From Lachnospiraceae bacterium (GTDB lineage: Bacteria; Bacillota; Clostridia; Lachnospirales; Lachnospiraceae), in assembly GCA_024693925.1 (NCBI GenBank), contig JAILKH010000004.1, positions 1 to 64,000 on the forward strand: 64,000 nt of DNA, in the 5' to 3' direction. Under the pieces are notes generated by a model that searched no databases, had not been told where the DNA came from, and was given only the letters and a program-made list of their open reading frames with translations. This document shows, piece by piece, positions 1 to 8,400 of this stretch (within the stretch, counting starts at the first letter, position 1; the number at the start of each line of letters is the position of its first letter). The translations under genes were made by a program, and so were the position numbers.

Positions 1-2040
1 ATATCCCTGATACAAAAGACATCCTACCTGTTCCAGTGCATTCTTCTGCTCCTCTGTCTCAACATATTCCGCAAGCACTTTAAAGTCCAATGAATGGGAC
101 AGATATACGATCGAGTTTATTATTTCCTTTGTCCTTTCATTCGTAAGGAGTGACTTGACCAGATTGCCGTCAAGCTTAACCAGATCGAACTGATTATGCT
201 GCAGATACTGGAGCGAAGTATGTCCCATACTGAAATCATCAAGGGCAAAGGTGTACCCGTAATTCCTAATTCTTCTTATCAGCTCACCTGTTTCCTCTGT
301 TGTTACCAGCTCTGTTTCCTCAGTGATCTCGATACATATATTTCCGGTCCTCAGCATGTATTTCTCAGCAATAGTCTGAAGGAAGGAAATAAACCTCTCA
401 TCATACAGGGTTGTCACGGTAACATTTACGCTTAGCTTAAAGCTTTCATCATAAGCCTTCCGGAAATCCGCCGAATCACGGACTGATTTTTCTATAATGA
501 ATGTCTCAAGATTATACAGATCCCCGCTTTCCTTTGCAAGCCGTATAACCAGCGGAGGATAGACAGTTCCGAACCTTGTATGCTCCCACCTTAAGAGCGC
601 TTCCGCCCCGATACATTTCCCTGTATTATCAAACTGAGGCTGGTATTTCATCCTAAGCGGACTCTCTATACTGCCCGGCGTTTCGTCTGATGTTGATGCA
701 TACAGTGAATCCTGCAGATCCGTCACCAGAAGCTTGGCCAGCCGTCCGACATTTCCTTCATACTCCGTCAGCACCACTTCCTCGGTAGTCTCTTCACTTT
801 TCTTAAGTATACCTACCAGTTCATCCATTGCGGATGAGAATTCATGCATTGCCTTCTTTTCATACAGTATCACAAACGGTGCATAACAGGCTGTCGAAAT
901 AATGATGTTAAGTAACTGTACCATTACCCCTCTAACAGAACCCGTGGCCATATACCCGCTCAGAAGCGGCGGCGTTGTCCACAGCACAAACGTGGTTACT
1001 TCGGGCATGAATCCGACCTTCGTAAGCAGGAAGGCTGCCGTATAGCACAATGTCGGCGACAGGATCAGAGGAACGATCATCATCGGATTGTATATCACCG
1101 GAAAACCGAAAACAAGAAGCTCGGAGACATTAAAAATACAAGGGAAAAACGCCATACGGGTCAGCTTCTTTGTTGAGCTTCTTTTTCCGAAGATCATCAT
1201 CGCAAGCAGCAGACCGATAAGGCATCCCGTTCCTCCCATTATAACGAAAGTATCTATAAAGCTCTTCGATACGATCTCACCGGGTATGATGGGGGAAAAC
1301 ATATCAACAGAAACCTGATTCAGAACATTGTTCCCGTGGATACCAAACCACCACATAATGCTGACAAGCATTGTAAACAGCAGGCCGCTGAAATAGGATC
1401 TGTGCATTCTCATAAAGATGGCATCCATTACCTTCATAAACAGATGCTGCACGCTCTCCACATGGAAACAGGCTGTTATAAGATAATTGAACAGCGCAAA
1501 GCTCAGAACCACACACAGAAACGGTTTTATGACATATAGAGCCGCATTGAAAGCCGAATCCGCTCCATCTACAAATATGCCTCTCCTGCCCTTGAACATC
1601 TTCTCGAACTTCTGATACAGAGCAGAACCCGCTATTCCCGACAGCAGGGCACTGAATACCCCCTGACCGCTCAGCAGAGTGAGATCAGGCTCTCCCACGA
1701 AGAAGCCCACAAGAATAAAGAACCCTGTCAGACAGCTCATAAGACTTCCGAAACGGTATACCAGTCTCTCTCCTTCAACTGTCTGATTCATATAGCTTAT
1801 GTTAAGGGAAATAGTCATGTAAACAGCAAGAATGCCTACCGTTGTCACCTGTATGAGCAGCAGAAGATTCCTAAGTATCCCGCCCAGAAAGGAATCAAGA
1901 AAATCCTGATAAGCCTGCACGGGAAAGCCGTTAAGCAGAACTGTAAAGCTTCCTATAAATAATATCGGGATCACCATGGACAAACCTATTTTCACAGTTC
2001 GTCCGATAAAGGATATTTTCTTTAACAAATCAGTTTTCAT
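1..2040 (-). CDS. PTS EIIC-like membrane domain fused to EAL domain (C-terminus beyond window)
   Basis: The minus-strand frame is open from ATG at 2040 to base 1 with no stop, giving 680 residues, and continues off the left edge. Residues 1-375 are polytopic and resemble the lactose/cellobiose PTS EIIC family, with the FGIHGNN stretch and a SELLVFGFPVIYNP segment. A linker of about 80 residues follows, then an EAL domain from about 456. The signature EALLRW begins at residue 480, and IEITEE, DDFSMGHTSL and VKLD follow. The last visible residues are QGY, so only a few tens of residues should be missing. EAL domains hydrolyse or bind c-di-GMP. No EIIA, EIIB or phosphoacceptor domain is seen, so the EIIC part may sense a sugar rather than transport it (inference). 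The start overlaps the kinase stop by ATGA, so the two are translationally coupled. Confidence 0.88.
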   Translation of the reverse strand, partial: MKTDLLKKISFIGRTVKIGLSMVIPILFIGSFTVLLNGFPVQAYQDFLDSFLGGILRNLLLLIQVTTVGILAVYMTISLNISYMNQTVEGERLVYRFGSLMSCLTGFFILVGFFVGEPDLTLLSGQGVFSALLSGIAGSALYQKFEKMFKGRRGIFVDGADSAFNAALYVIKPFLCVVLSFALFNYLITACFHVESVQHLFMKVMDAIFMRMHRSYFSGLLFTMLVSIMWWFGIHGNNVLNQVSVDMFSPIIPGEIVSKSFIDTFVIMGGTGCLIGLLLAMMIFGKRSSTKKLTRMAFFPCIFNVSELLVFGFPVIYNPMMIVPLILSPTLCYTAAFLLTKVGFMPEVTTFVLWTTPPLLSGYMATGSVRGVMVQLLNIIISTACYAPFVILYEKKAMHEFSSAMDELVGILKKSEETTEEVVLTEYEGNVGRLAKLLVTDLQDSLYASTSDETPGSIESPLRMKYQPQFDNTGKCIGAEALLRWEHTRFGTVYPPLVIRLAKESGDLYNLETFIIEKSVRDSADFRKAYDESFKLSVNVTVTTLYDERFISFLQTIAEKYMLRTGNICIEITEETELVTTEETGELIRRIRNYGYTFALDDFSMGHTSLQYLQHNQFDLVKLDGNLVKSLLTNERTKEIINSIVYLSHSLDFKVLAEYVETEEQKNALEQVGCLLYQGY

Positions 2041-4928
2041 TGTATTTCACCCGCCTTATTTATTATACCGTCCCAATCCAGTTGTGAAAGCATTATTTCC
2101 ATTGAACGGATCCTCTCACGATCTGCCTGCCGGAGGCGATATCCCTTAAGGTTGCCGAGGATTTCATCCATAAGGGCGTAATCCATACTCCCTGCTATCT
2201 CGGCTATAGTCTGATATGCTTCCTTTAATTCGCTTTCTTTGATCTCAGGCAGATCTCCCTGCGTATCATCAAGCCATGACAGCCGGCTGTCAACGGTACG
2301 GTACATATCAAGAAGTATCTTGGTATTACTGTTTATAACCTCAATGTCTTTTCTGTTCCCTGCATCCTCAAGCTCCTTAGCCAGAGCTGACAGCTGTCCG
2401 GCTCCAATGATGCGGGCCGAGCTTTTAAGCGCGTGAACCTTAATGGTATAGTTATCTGTATCTCCGTTATTGTACAGAGCCTCTATCTCATCCGCCTTCG
2501 CAGCGGCAGTCTGATGAAATACCGACAGAACGGACATATATCCCTCCACGGAGCCGCAGTTCTTAAGTCCCGACTGTTCGTCTATCTCATCTGTATCCTT
2601 TAACCGGTCCATAAACATGTCCGTCTGCGCATCCGTTTGATTTACATAATTCTCGTCATCTGAACTCTCAACATGCGCTCCGTCACCGCCGTCTGCCGGT
2701 TCCTTCTTTTCATCGGGAAGCATATACATAAGCATTCTTTCAAGCTTCTCACCATCCACAGGCTTAGAGAGATAATCCGTGAAGCCGGCCCCAAGGTACA
2801 TCTCCCTTGCACCGGATACCGCATTGGCTGTAAGAGCCACGGCAGGAGTATCCTTGCTAATACCGGCTCTCCGTATGGCCTTAAGCGTCTCGATCCCATC
2901 CATATCAGGCATCATATGATCGATGAAAATAAGATCATATGATGTGTTATCTGCAAGCTTCACAGCCTCCGCTCCGGACAACGCCGTATCTATACGGATG
3001 AGCGTCTTCTTAAGAAGGCTCCGGATCACAGTGAGGTTCATCTCGGTGTCGTCCACAACGAGGATCCTTGCCTTCGGGGCATGGAACAGCTCATGATACT
3101 CATGATCCTCTCCCTGCTCTCCATTCAGTCCTGACGTTATATCACCGATCCCCTCCCAGCCGGCAACCTCCTGCTCCAGAGTAAATGAGAATACGGATCC
3201 TTTCCCGTATTCACTGCGCACCTGTAGTTCACTGCCCATCAGCTCAAGCAGCTGTCTCGTAATGCTCATACCGAGACCTGTTCCTTCTATGGTACGGTTT
3301 CTCTTTTCTTCAATACGCTCATAGGGCGAAAAGAGCTTCGCCATATCCTCTTCCTTCATACCGATACCGGTATCCTCAACGGTAAAGTCAAGAAGGATAT
3401 GCATGTCATCTGTTTTCTCATACGATATCTTTAAATCCACCTTACCGGATTCAGTATATTTTACGGCATTGGTCAGAAGGTTCATAACACACTGCCGTAT
3501 CCTTATCTCATCACCTATAAGGAGGCCCGGGGTATCGGGTGCCGCGTTTATATGAAGCTCAAGCCCCTTCTCTGCAGCTCTTGTGCGTATCATATTCGCA
3601 AGGTCGTTTATCATGGATGACAGCTCATACTGCACGGGAATAATACTCATCCTGCCTTCTTCGACCTTGGACAGATCCAGAATGTCATTTATAAGCGACA
3701 GCAGCGTTCTTCCCGCAGACATTATATTCGCTGCATATTCACGGATATTTTTTTCACCCGATTCACGCAGTATCATCTCATCCATTCCAAGTACCGCATT
3801 GATGGGAGTCCTTATCTCATGGGACATACTTGCAAGAAACCTGCTCTTGGCTTCATTCGCGCTGTCGGCTATGTCCTTCTGCTTCTGCAGCTCATCCATG
3901 TACAGGTAATGCTCGGTGTCATCAACCAGAGCATAGAGCCTTCCGTAACTCTCTCCGTTATATATAAGCTCGTTCTCTTCGGGAGTATATATCCGTCCGT
4001 CTATATTTAAGTTCTTTCCGTTATGTACGGCATCGGTGATGGAAGAAATTATATCATAGGGTGTACGGACCGTCTTAAGATTATTCTGTAACGATGCCGA
4101 TCTGAAGAAAGCGTCGAATTCGGGATACAGTTTTGTGACAGGCTCATTGTAATACTGTATCCTCCCATCGTGATCTACGGCTATTATTCCTTCCGATATC
4201 CTGTCTATAACAAAGTCCCTTGCGATTTCCCTGGTACCCAGAAGATCGAATCCGAAGATTCCGATCAGCATGAATACAGTTCCAAACAGTACGCCGGGCA
4301 TGGTCAGGTCGTAATAATCTGTGATTCCAAAAATACCCGTGAGCTGCAGTACGAACGACAATACCTGAACTCCGAAGGAAAGGATAAGAAGGAACATACG
4401 TCTTTTGGCACTTTCATTCTTCTCTCTTCGATATGCCATGATCACCCAGCGCATTGATATAAGGGCAAATACTCCGTTTAAAGTCATGAAGAGGTCATGG
4501 ACGATTCCGTTCTCATGCCGGAATTGCGGAAATTCCGGATCTTTAATAAAGCTGTAGGCACTGTAATACAGCCCGTTAAACCCTATCATCAGTACCGACA
4601 GGTATATTCCGCAGTGTACTATTGCAAGAATGGCAACGAGCCAGCCCGGCAGCTTAATCCTGCACATTTTTGCCGCAAAAAGGAAGAATGCGAAAATGAT
4701 CCAGACCCTCCCTGCATATGAAAGCTTGAGAGCCATGATATATTCCTCTTCCGTTCCTGACTTAAGCTCAAACAGATATCCGAGATTGCTTACAAAGGAT
4801 GCTATACATGCAAGGAAAAGATACGAATGCATCTGATTCTTCCAACCCTGAAAAACAATCCAAATCTCAACAAATAATACACTGATCGTTATATACTGTA
4901 TCGTCAGCAAAACATCATGTGTATTCAA
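2037..4928 (-). CDS. hybrid histidine kinase: 7TM sensor, PAS-like, HisKA-HATPase, REC, HPt
   Basis: This is a multidomain membrane sensor kinase. Residues 1-225 hold about seven hydrophobic helices, like the 7TM N-terminal domain of some histidine kinases. A PAS-like segment follows, then HisKA with phospho-His370 in FLASMSHEIRTP, a HATPase with DTGIGM and GTGLGM boxes, a receiver domain with Asp670 in FIDHMMPDMDG, and an HPt domain with His832 in KVHALKSSA. All phosphorelay residues are present, so signal can pass His-Asp-His to a response regulator not found in this window. A longer frame begins at a GTG at 4976. The TTG at 4928 was preferred because AGAGGTGA lies five bases upstream and the longer start would run through a palindromic repeat. 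It is the middle gene of a three-gene minus-strand operon. Confidence 0.9.
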   Translation of the reverse strand: MNTHDVLLTIQYITISVLFVEIWIVFQGWKNQMHSYLFLACIASFVSNLGYLFELKSGTEEEYIMALKLSYAGRVWIIFAFFLFAAKMCRIKLPGWLVAILAIVHCGIYLSVLMIGFNGLYYSAYSFIKDPEFPQFRHENGIVHDLFMTLNGVFALISMRWVIMAYRREKNESAKRRMFLLILSFGVQVLSFVLQLTGIFGITDYYDLTMPGVLFGTVFMLIGIFGFDLLGTREIARDFVIDRISEGIIAVDHDGRIQYYNEPVTKLYPEFDAFFRSASLQNNLKTVRTPYDIISSITDAVHNGKNLNIDGRIYTPEENELIYNGESYGRLYALVDDTEHYLYMDELQKQKDIADSANEAKSRFLASMSHEIRTPINAVLGMDEMILRESGEKNIREYAANIMSAGRTLLSLINDILDLSKVEEGRMSIIPVQYELSSMINDLANMIRTRAAEKGLELHINAAPDTPGLLIGDEIRIRQCVMNLLTNAVKYTESGKVDLKISYEKTDDMHILLDFTVEDTGIGMKEEDMAKLFSPYERIEEKRNRTIEGTGLGMSITRQLLELMGSELQVRSEYGKGSVFSFTLEQEVAGWEGIGDITSGLNGEQGEDHEYHELFHAPKARILVVDDTEMNLTVIRSLLKKTLIRIDTALSGAEAVKLADNTSYDLIFIDHMMPDMDGIETLKAIRRAGISKDTPAVALTANAVSGAREMYLGAGFTDYLSKPVDGEKLERMLMYMLPDEKKEPADGGDGAHVESSDDENYVNQTDAQTDMFMDRLKDTDEIDEQSGLKNCGSVEGYMSVLSVFHQTAAAKADEIEALYNNGDTDNYTIKVHALKSSARIIGAGQLSALAKELEDAGNRKDIEVINSNTKILLDMYRTVDSRLSWLDDTQGDLPEIKESELKEAYQTIAEIAGSMDYALMDEILGNLKGYRLRQADRERIRSMEIMLSQLDWDGIINKAGEIQ

Positions 4929-4953
4929 CTCTGTCACCTCTTTTCCGGAACCG

Positions 4954-4974
4954 GGGGACGGTTCTGTGGTCCCC
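4954..4974. repeat. REP-like imperfect palindrome
   Basis: A 21-bp element starts GGGGAC and ends GTCCCC with GGTTCTGTG between. It fills the gap between the rhomboid stop and the TTG start of the kinase. GGGGAC-type palindromes are familiar as REP-like intergenic repeats in Firmicutes (from memory, not searched). No second copy was noticed in the window. Confidence 0.5.
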
Positions 4975-4975
4975 A

Positions 4976-6025
4976 CTACCGCAAGAGTAAAGTACTCATA
5001 AGGAAACCCGAAACAAGGCCTCCGATATGAGCCGCATAATCAATCCCGGGCATCGCAAAGCTGGAATATATACAGTATGCCACTGCTATAAACAGCCTTC
5101 TTCCCGTAACATTCAGTCCGCTTCTTCTTTTAAGGGCAAGCAGGACCACTGCACCCATTATACCATAAATCGCACCCGATGCTCCTACGGAAGTATACCG
5201 GACACCCGATATCATCTCATATAAGAACGAGGTAAGATTCCCCATGATTCCTGACAGCATGTATATAACGGTGAATTTAACGCTTCCGGCCTCCCTCTCC
5301 ACTAAAGTACCCATCACAAAAAGAGAAAGCATATTTCCTAAGATATGATCCACACCTCCATGGAGGAACATCGCCGCAATAAGTCTGTATAACTGACCGT
5401 CCTTTACAAGATCATAATCCATCATCCCTGCATTGACAGTTTCAGGGAAAACATATGCTGAAAGAATAAAGATTACGATGTTAACTGCCACAAGACCATA
5501 CACCACCGGTGACGGTTTCTCTTTCTTAATGACCGGTTCCCTGTTGCTTTCCGACATATAGATAAGAAAATTCACGATCGAATCACGCATACCGTGGAAA
5601 TCCTTAATCCTCAGCTCATCTATGACAAGCCTCGGCTTATCCGGTTCTATAACCCAGCACATCGGATCATCCCTCATGAGAGGGATCACAGTCCTGTAAT
5701 CATCTGCAAAAAAGAGAGTCAGAACACGTACATTATCTCCACCGCAGACATCAGTTACATTTTCAGTCTGTTTCTTAAGCATTTCCGGATCTATCCATTC
5801 CGTACCGGCAGACTCACGGCTGATTCCCTCAGAACCGGCACCGTAGGTATCCGACAGGTCGACCAGCTGTATAACCGCAGTTTCACCGTTCTCTTCCTTG
5901 ATACACTCACTGATAAAAGGATACACCGTACCGGAAACGCTGTATCCCGACTTTTTTAAATATTCCCCGAAACGCTTTACAATATTTGAATCCACAGTTC
6001 CTATTTCTTCTCCTGTTTTATTCAA
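4976..6025 (-). CDS. rhomboid family intramembrane serine protease
   Basis: This 349-residue protein has a soluble N-terminal domain of about 165 residues followed by a six-helix rhomboid core. The core carries the HGGVDHILGN segment on the second helix, the catalytic serine at 283 in GASGAIYG and the catalytic histidine at 333 in YAAHIGG. Rhomboids cleave membrane-anchored substrates within the bilayer. The start is a TTG preceded by AAGGAAG. It heads the minus-strand operon with the hybrid kinase and the EIIC-EAL protein, so it may process a membrane signalling partner; this is inference from position only. The N-terminal cytosolic domain is not recognised. Confidence 0.9.
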   Translation of the reverse strand: MNKTGEEIGTVDSNIVKRFGEYLKKSGYSVSGTVYPFISECIKEENGETAVIQLVDLSDTYGAGSEGISRESAGTEWIDPEMLKKQTENVTDVCGGDNVRVLTLFFADDYRTVIPLMRDDPMCWVIEPDKPRLVIDELRIKDFHGMRDSIVNFLIYMSESNREPVIKKEKPSPVVYGLVAVNIVIFILSAYVFPETVNAGMMDYDLVKDGQLYRLIAAMFLHGGVDHILGNMLSLFVMGTLVEREAGSVKFTVIYMLSGIMGNLTSFLYEMISGVRYTSVGASGAIYGIMGAVVLLALKRRSGLNVTGRRLFIAVAYCIYSSFAMPGIDYAAHIGGLVSGFLMSTLLLR

Positions 6026-6059
6026 TCTTCCTTTTGTATTTTGTAACTATTCAGAACAG

Positions 6060-6088
6060 CACATAAATTTTAAAATATGAACCGTCAA
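6060..6088 (-). promoter_or_regulatory. candidate promoter for the rhomboid-kinase-EIIC/EAL operon
   Basis: On the minus strand TTGACG (6083-6088) and TATGTG (6060-6065) are spaced by 17 bases, placing transcription start near 6053, about 28 bases before the TTG start codon. The -10 box is weak. The whole signal lies inside the MITE-like element. Confidence 0.3.
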
Positions 6089-6090
6089 GC

Positions 6091-6119
6091 TTGCTTGTAA
6101 GGGGCATATTTTATAAATT
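6091..6119 (+). promoter_or_regulatory. candidate promoter for the pel operon
   Basis: TTGCTT (6091-6096) and TAAATT (6114-6119) are 17 bases apart, within the same repeat element and opposed to the minus-strand candidate. An alternative -10-like TATAAA is at 6197-6202 with no good -35. Both are weak. Confidence 0.2.
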
Positions 6120-6222
6120 TATGTATTGGATGAATCCAAAGCAGCGAAAAGTACGAAGTATTTTGAGCCTGTTCTGAATAGTTACGTTGTTTTTAATATA
6201 AACGATAAATGAATAGGAATGA

Positions 6223-8397
6223 ATGATGGGATATAATAAAGGATTACAACAGCCTAATTGTGTATTGATCTGTGGAAAAACCGATATATTGGAACGTGAA
6301 GCCCTTTTGCAGATTGCTCAATATTATAATGTAGTAGTCGCGGATGAAAGAATAGATCCAAATATATACAGTAAAAAACTGTCCAAAAAAATAAAGATAT
6401 ATAAAGAGGTTCCCACTTCGGAAAATTTTGCGAAAATTTTTTATGCATATTCTCCTGAGGCGGTCTGGTATTTTTCGGGCTTTATTGATGGAGGCGAAGG
6501 CCTTGATAATGAAAGAAAAATAATAGAAAGACTGATAAAAAACTGCGTGGTTAACGAGGTTCAGAAGCTTATCGTTGTTTCATCCATAAACAGTTTGAAT
6601 TACAGGTCCGGACAGGTAACAGATAAAAATAACGGAAAATTATATGCTTCTCAGGTGTCCTTTGACTGTGCCAAAATGGAGGAACTTGTCAGATTTGATG
6701 CCGGGAAGAATATGGTAAGGACAGTATTGCTCAGGGTTCCGTTTATTTACAATAAGGAAAACAGGAATAATTATCTGGGTAGTATATTCGGAAATATTGA
6801 AGAAAACAATAAGGTTGATTTTCCTTACAATGAAAAACAGATAATCGATTTTATGTCTTTACGGGATGTTTGTGAATTGCTGATTTCCGTTACTGAAGAG
6901 ACCATGGATGAAAGTAATGAATATACCATTCTCAGTGGTTTTGATCATACCTATGGTGAGTTCGGGCAACGAATAAGATCCTGTGAGGAGGAGATTCAGA
7001 TTGATTATGACCGTCCTTCAATATATGAACTTGATTACGATAAAGAAAAAGAAAATAACAGAATAAGAGAAAACTACGGATTCATAGCTGCTGATGATGT
7101 TTTTTTGGATATAGATAGGGCATATAAGGAACATAAAAAAAATGTATCGGAGAAGTCTTTTGTCAAGGATACTTTGAAAAAAATGATAGGCAGTATATCT
7201 GACAATGTATTAAAGATAAGTGAACTTTTGATCTTGTTCATTTTTGTACAGTTTTTATTAGGATATACATCGGATTCGGTATATTTTAAATTTGTTGATC
7301 TCAGATTATTTTATGTTGTAATAATGGGTATTGCTCATGGCATGCATGTTGGTATAGTGGCCGGTATACTGGAGTGTGTTTCCCTGGTTTTTGCCTATGG
7401 GAAGACAGGAGTAACCGGTACGATGTTGTTTTATAATATGGATTATTGGTTTCCTTTTGTAATTTATATTATGACGGGGGCTATTACCGGATATATGACA
7501 ACTACCAAAAATCAAAAGATTGCCTTTACCGAGGAGGAAATGTATGCGCTCCAGGACAAATATATTTTTTTAAATAGCGTATATATGTCGGTGATTGATA
7601 ATAAAGAGGATTATAAGAGACAGATCCTTGGATATCAGGATAGTTTCGGAAAGATTTTTGATGCTGTAGAAAAGCTTGACAGTTCTTTACCGGCCGAAAT
7701 ATTTATGAACGGAATAGATACTCTTGAACATATTTTGAATAATAACAGTATTGCCATTTATACAATGGATGAAAATCAGGAATTCCTCAGAATGGTAGCA
7801 TGCTCCAGGAAAATGATCAACAAATTGACCAATTCTGTAAGCATTAATGATTTTAAAGGAATATATGATTCTATTTCCGCAAGAGAAACCTGGAAAAATA
7901 CGGATTTTGCCGAAGGTCTTCCTATGTATGCTTATGCAATTGCGGAAGATAATAATGTACGGCTTATGATATGTCTTTTTGATGCGGGACCGGAGCAGAT
8001 GGGGCTTTATTATATGAATCTTTTTACCATATTGTGTCATCTGATAAGAGTTTCATTTTTGCGAGCGTTGGATTACCAGGAAGCAATAGAGGATGAAAAG
8101 TATTATGAGGGAACAGAAGTTCTTATAAAAGAATATTTTATATCGGAATTGGAATTACAAAGGAAAATGGCGGATTCAGGTATTGCTCATTACATATTGC
8201 TTAAGATAGAGGCTGATGATATTGTTAGGTTTTATAACAGTCTGAAGGGAATAATACGGCATAGCGATCTGATGGGTATCGGTGAGGAAGAAAGTTTCTA
8301 TTTGCTTCTTACGCAAACCACCAGGGACATTTTTGACATCGTCGGCAATAGATTGAAAGGGCACAATATTGTATTTGAAGTAGTGGAGGGTATTTAG
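6223..8397 (+). CDS. pelD: PelD-like c-di-GMP receptor with N-terminal pseudo-SDR domain
   Basis: First gene of the exopolysaccharide operon. Residues 1 to about 300 look like an extended SDR/epimerase fold, but the glycine-rich nucleotide loop is poor (CGKTDILE) and the catalytic YxxxK is replaced by FDCAK at 147-151. Residues 332-432 contain about four membrane helices. A GAF-like domain follows (about 470-610), then a degenerate GGDEF domain. There GEEES (687-691) replaces the GGDEF signature while the I-site RxxD is kept as RHSD (679-682). This membrane-GAF-degenerate-GGDEF layout with an I-site is that of PelD, the inner-membrane receptor that activates Pel synthesis on binding c-di-GMP. 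An SDR domain fused to PelD is not part of the Pseudomonas protein. SD AGGAATGA precedes ATG. Confidence 0.85.
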   Translation: MMGYNKGLQQPNCVLICGKTDILEREALLQIAQYYNVVVADERIDPNIYSKKLSKKIKIYKEVPTSENFAKIFYAYSPEAVWYFSGFIDGGEGLDNERKIIERLIKNCVVNEVQKLIVVSSINSLNYRSGQVTDKNNGKLYASQVSFDCAKMEELVRFDAGKNMVRTVLLRVPFIYNKENRNNYLGSIFGNIEENNKVDFPYNEKQIIDFMSLRDVCELLISVTEETMDESNEYTILSGFDHTYGEFGQRIRSCEEEIQIDYDRPSIYELDYDKEKENNRIRENYGFIAADDVFLDIDRAYKEHKKNVSEKSFVKDTLKKMIGSISDNVLKISELLILFIFVQFLLGYTSDSVYFKFVDLRLFYVVIMGIAHGMHVGIVAGILECVSLVFAYGKTGVTGTMLFYNMDYWFPFVIYIMTGAITGYMTTTKNQKIAFTEEEMYALQDKYIFLNSVYMSVIDNKEDYKRQILGYQDSFGKIFDAVEKLDSSLPAEIFMNGIDTLEHILNNNSIAIYTMDENQEFLRMVACSRKMINKLTNSVSINDFKGIYDSISARETWKNTDFAEGLPMYAYAIAEDNNVRLMICLFDAGPEQMGLYYMNLFTILCHLIRVSFLRALDYQEAIEDEKYYEGTEVLIKEYFISELELQRKMADSGIAHYILLKIEADDIVRFYNSLKGIIRHSDLMGIGEEESFYLLLTQTTRDIFDIVGNRLKGHNIVFEVVEGI

Positions 8398-8400
8398 GAT

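Larger units (their letters stand above)
6043..6185. mobile_element. MITE-like element with 17-bp perfect terminal inverted repeats
   Basis: The left end GTAACTATTCAGAACAG (6043-6059) and the right end (6169-6185) are perfect reverse complements. Inside lies a second, near-perfect inverted repeat of about 19 bp, 6061-6079 against 6105-6124, around a GCTTGCTTG centre. There is no ORF of note. The element is 143 bp and fills most of the divergent spacer between two operons. No target-site duplication is obvious. It could also be a large bidirectional regulatory or terminator structure. Confidence 0.7.

Noticed and set aside
4929..4976. GTG start of the hybrid kinase at 4976
   Set aside because: It would translate the GGGGAC palindrome and lacks a spaced ribosome site; TTG 4928 has AGAGGTGA at five bases.
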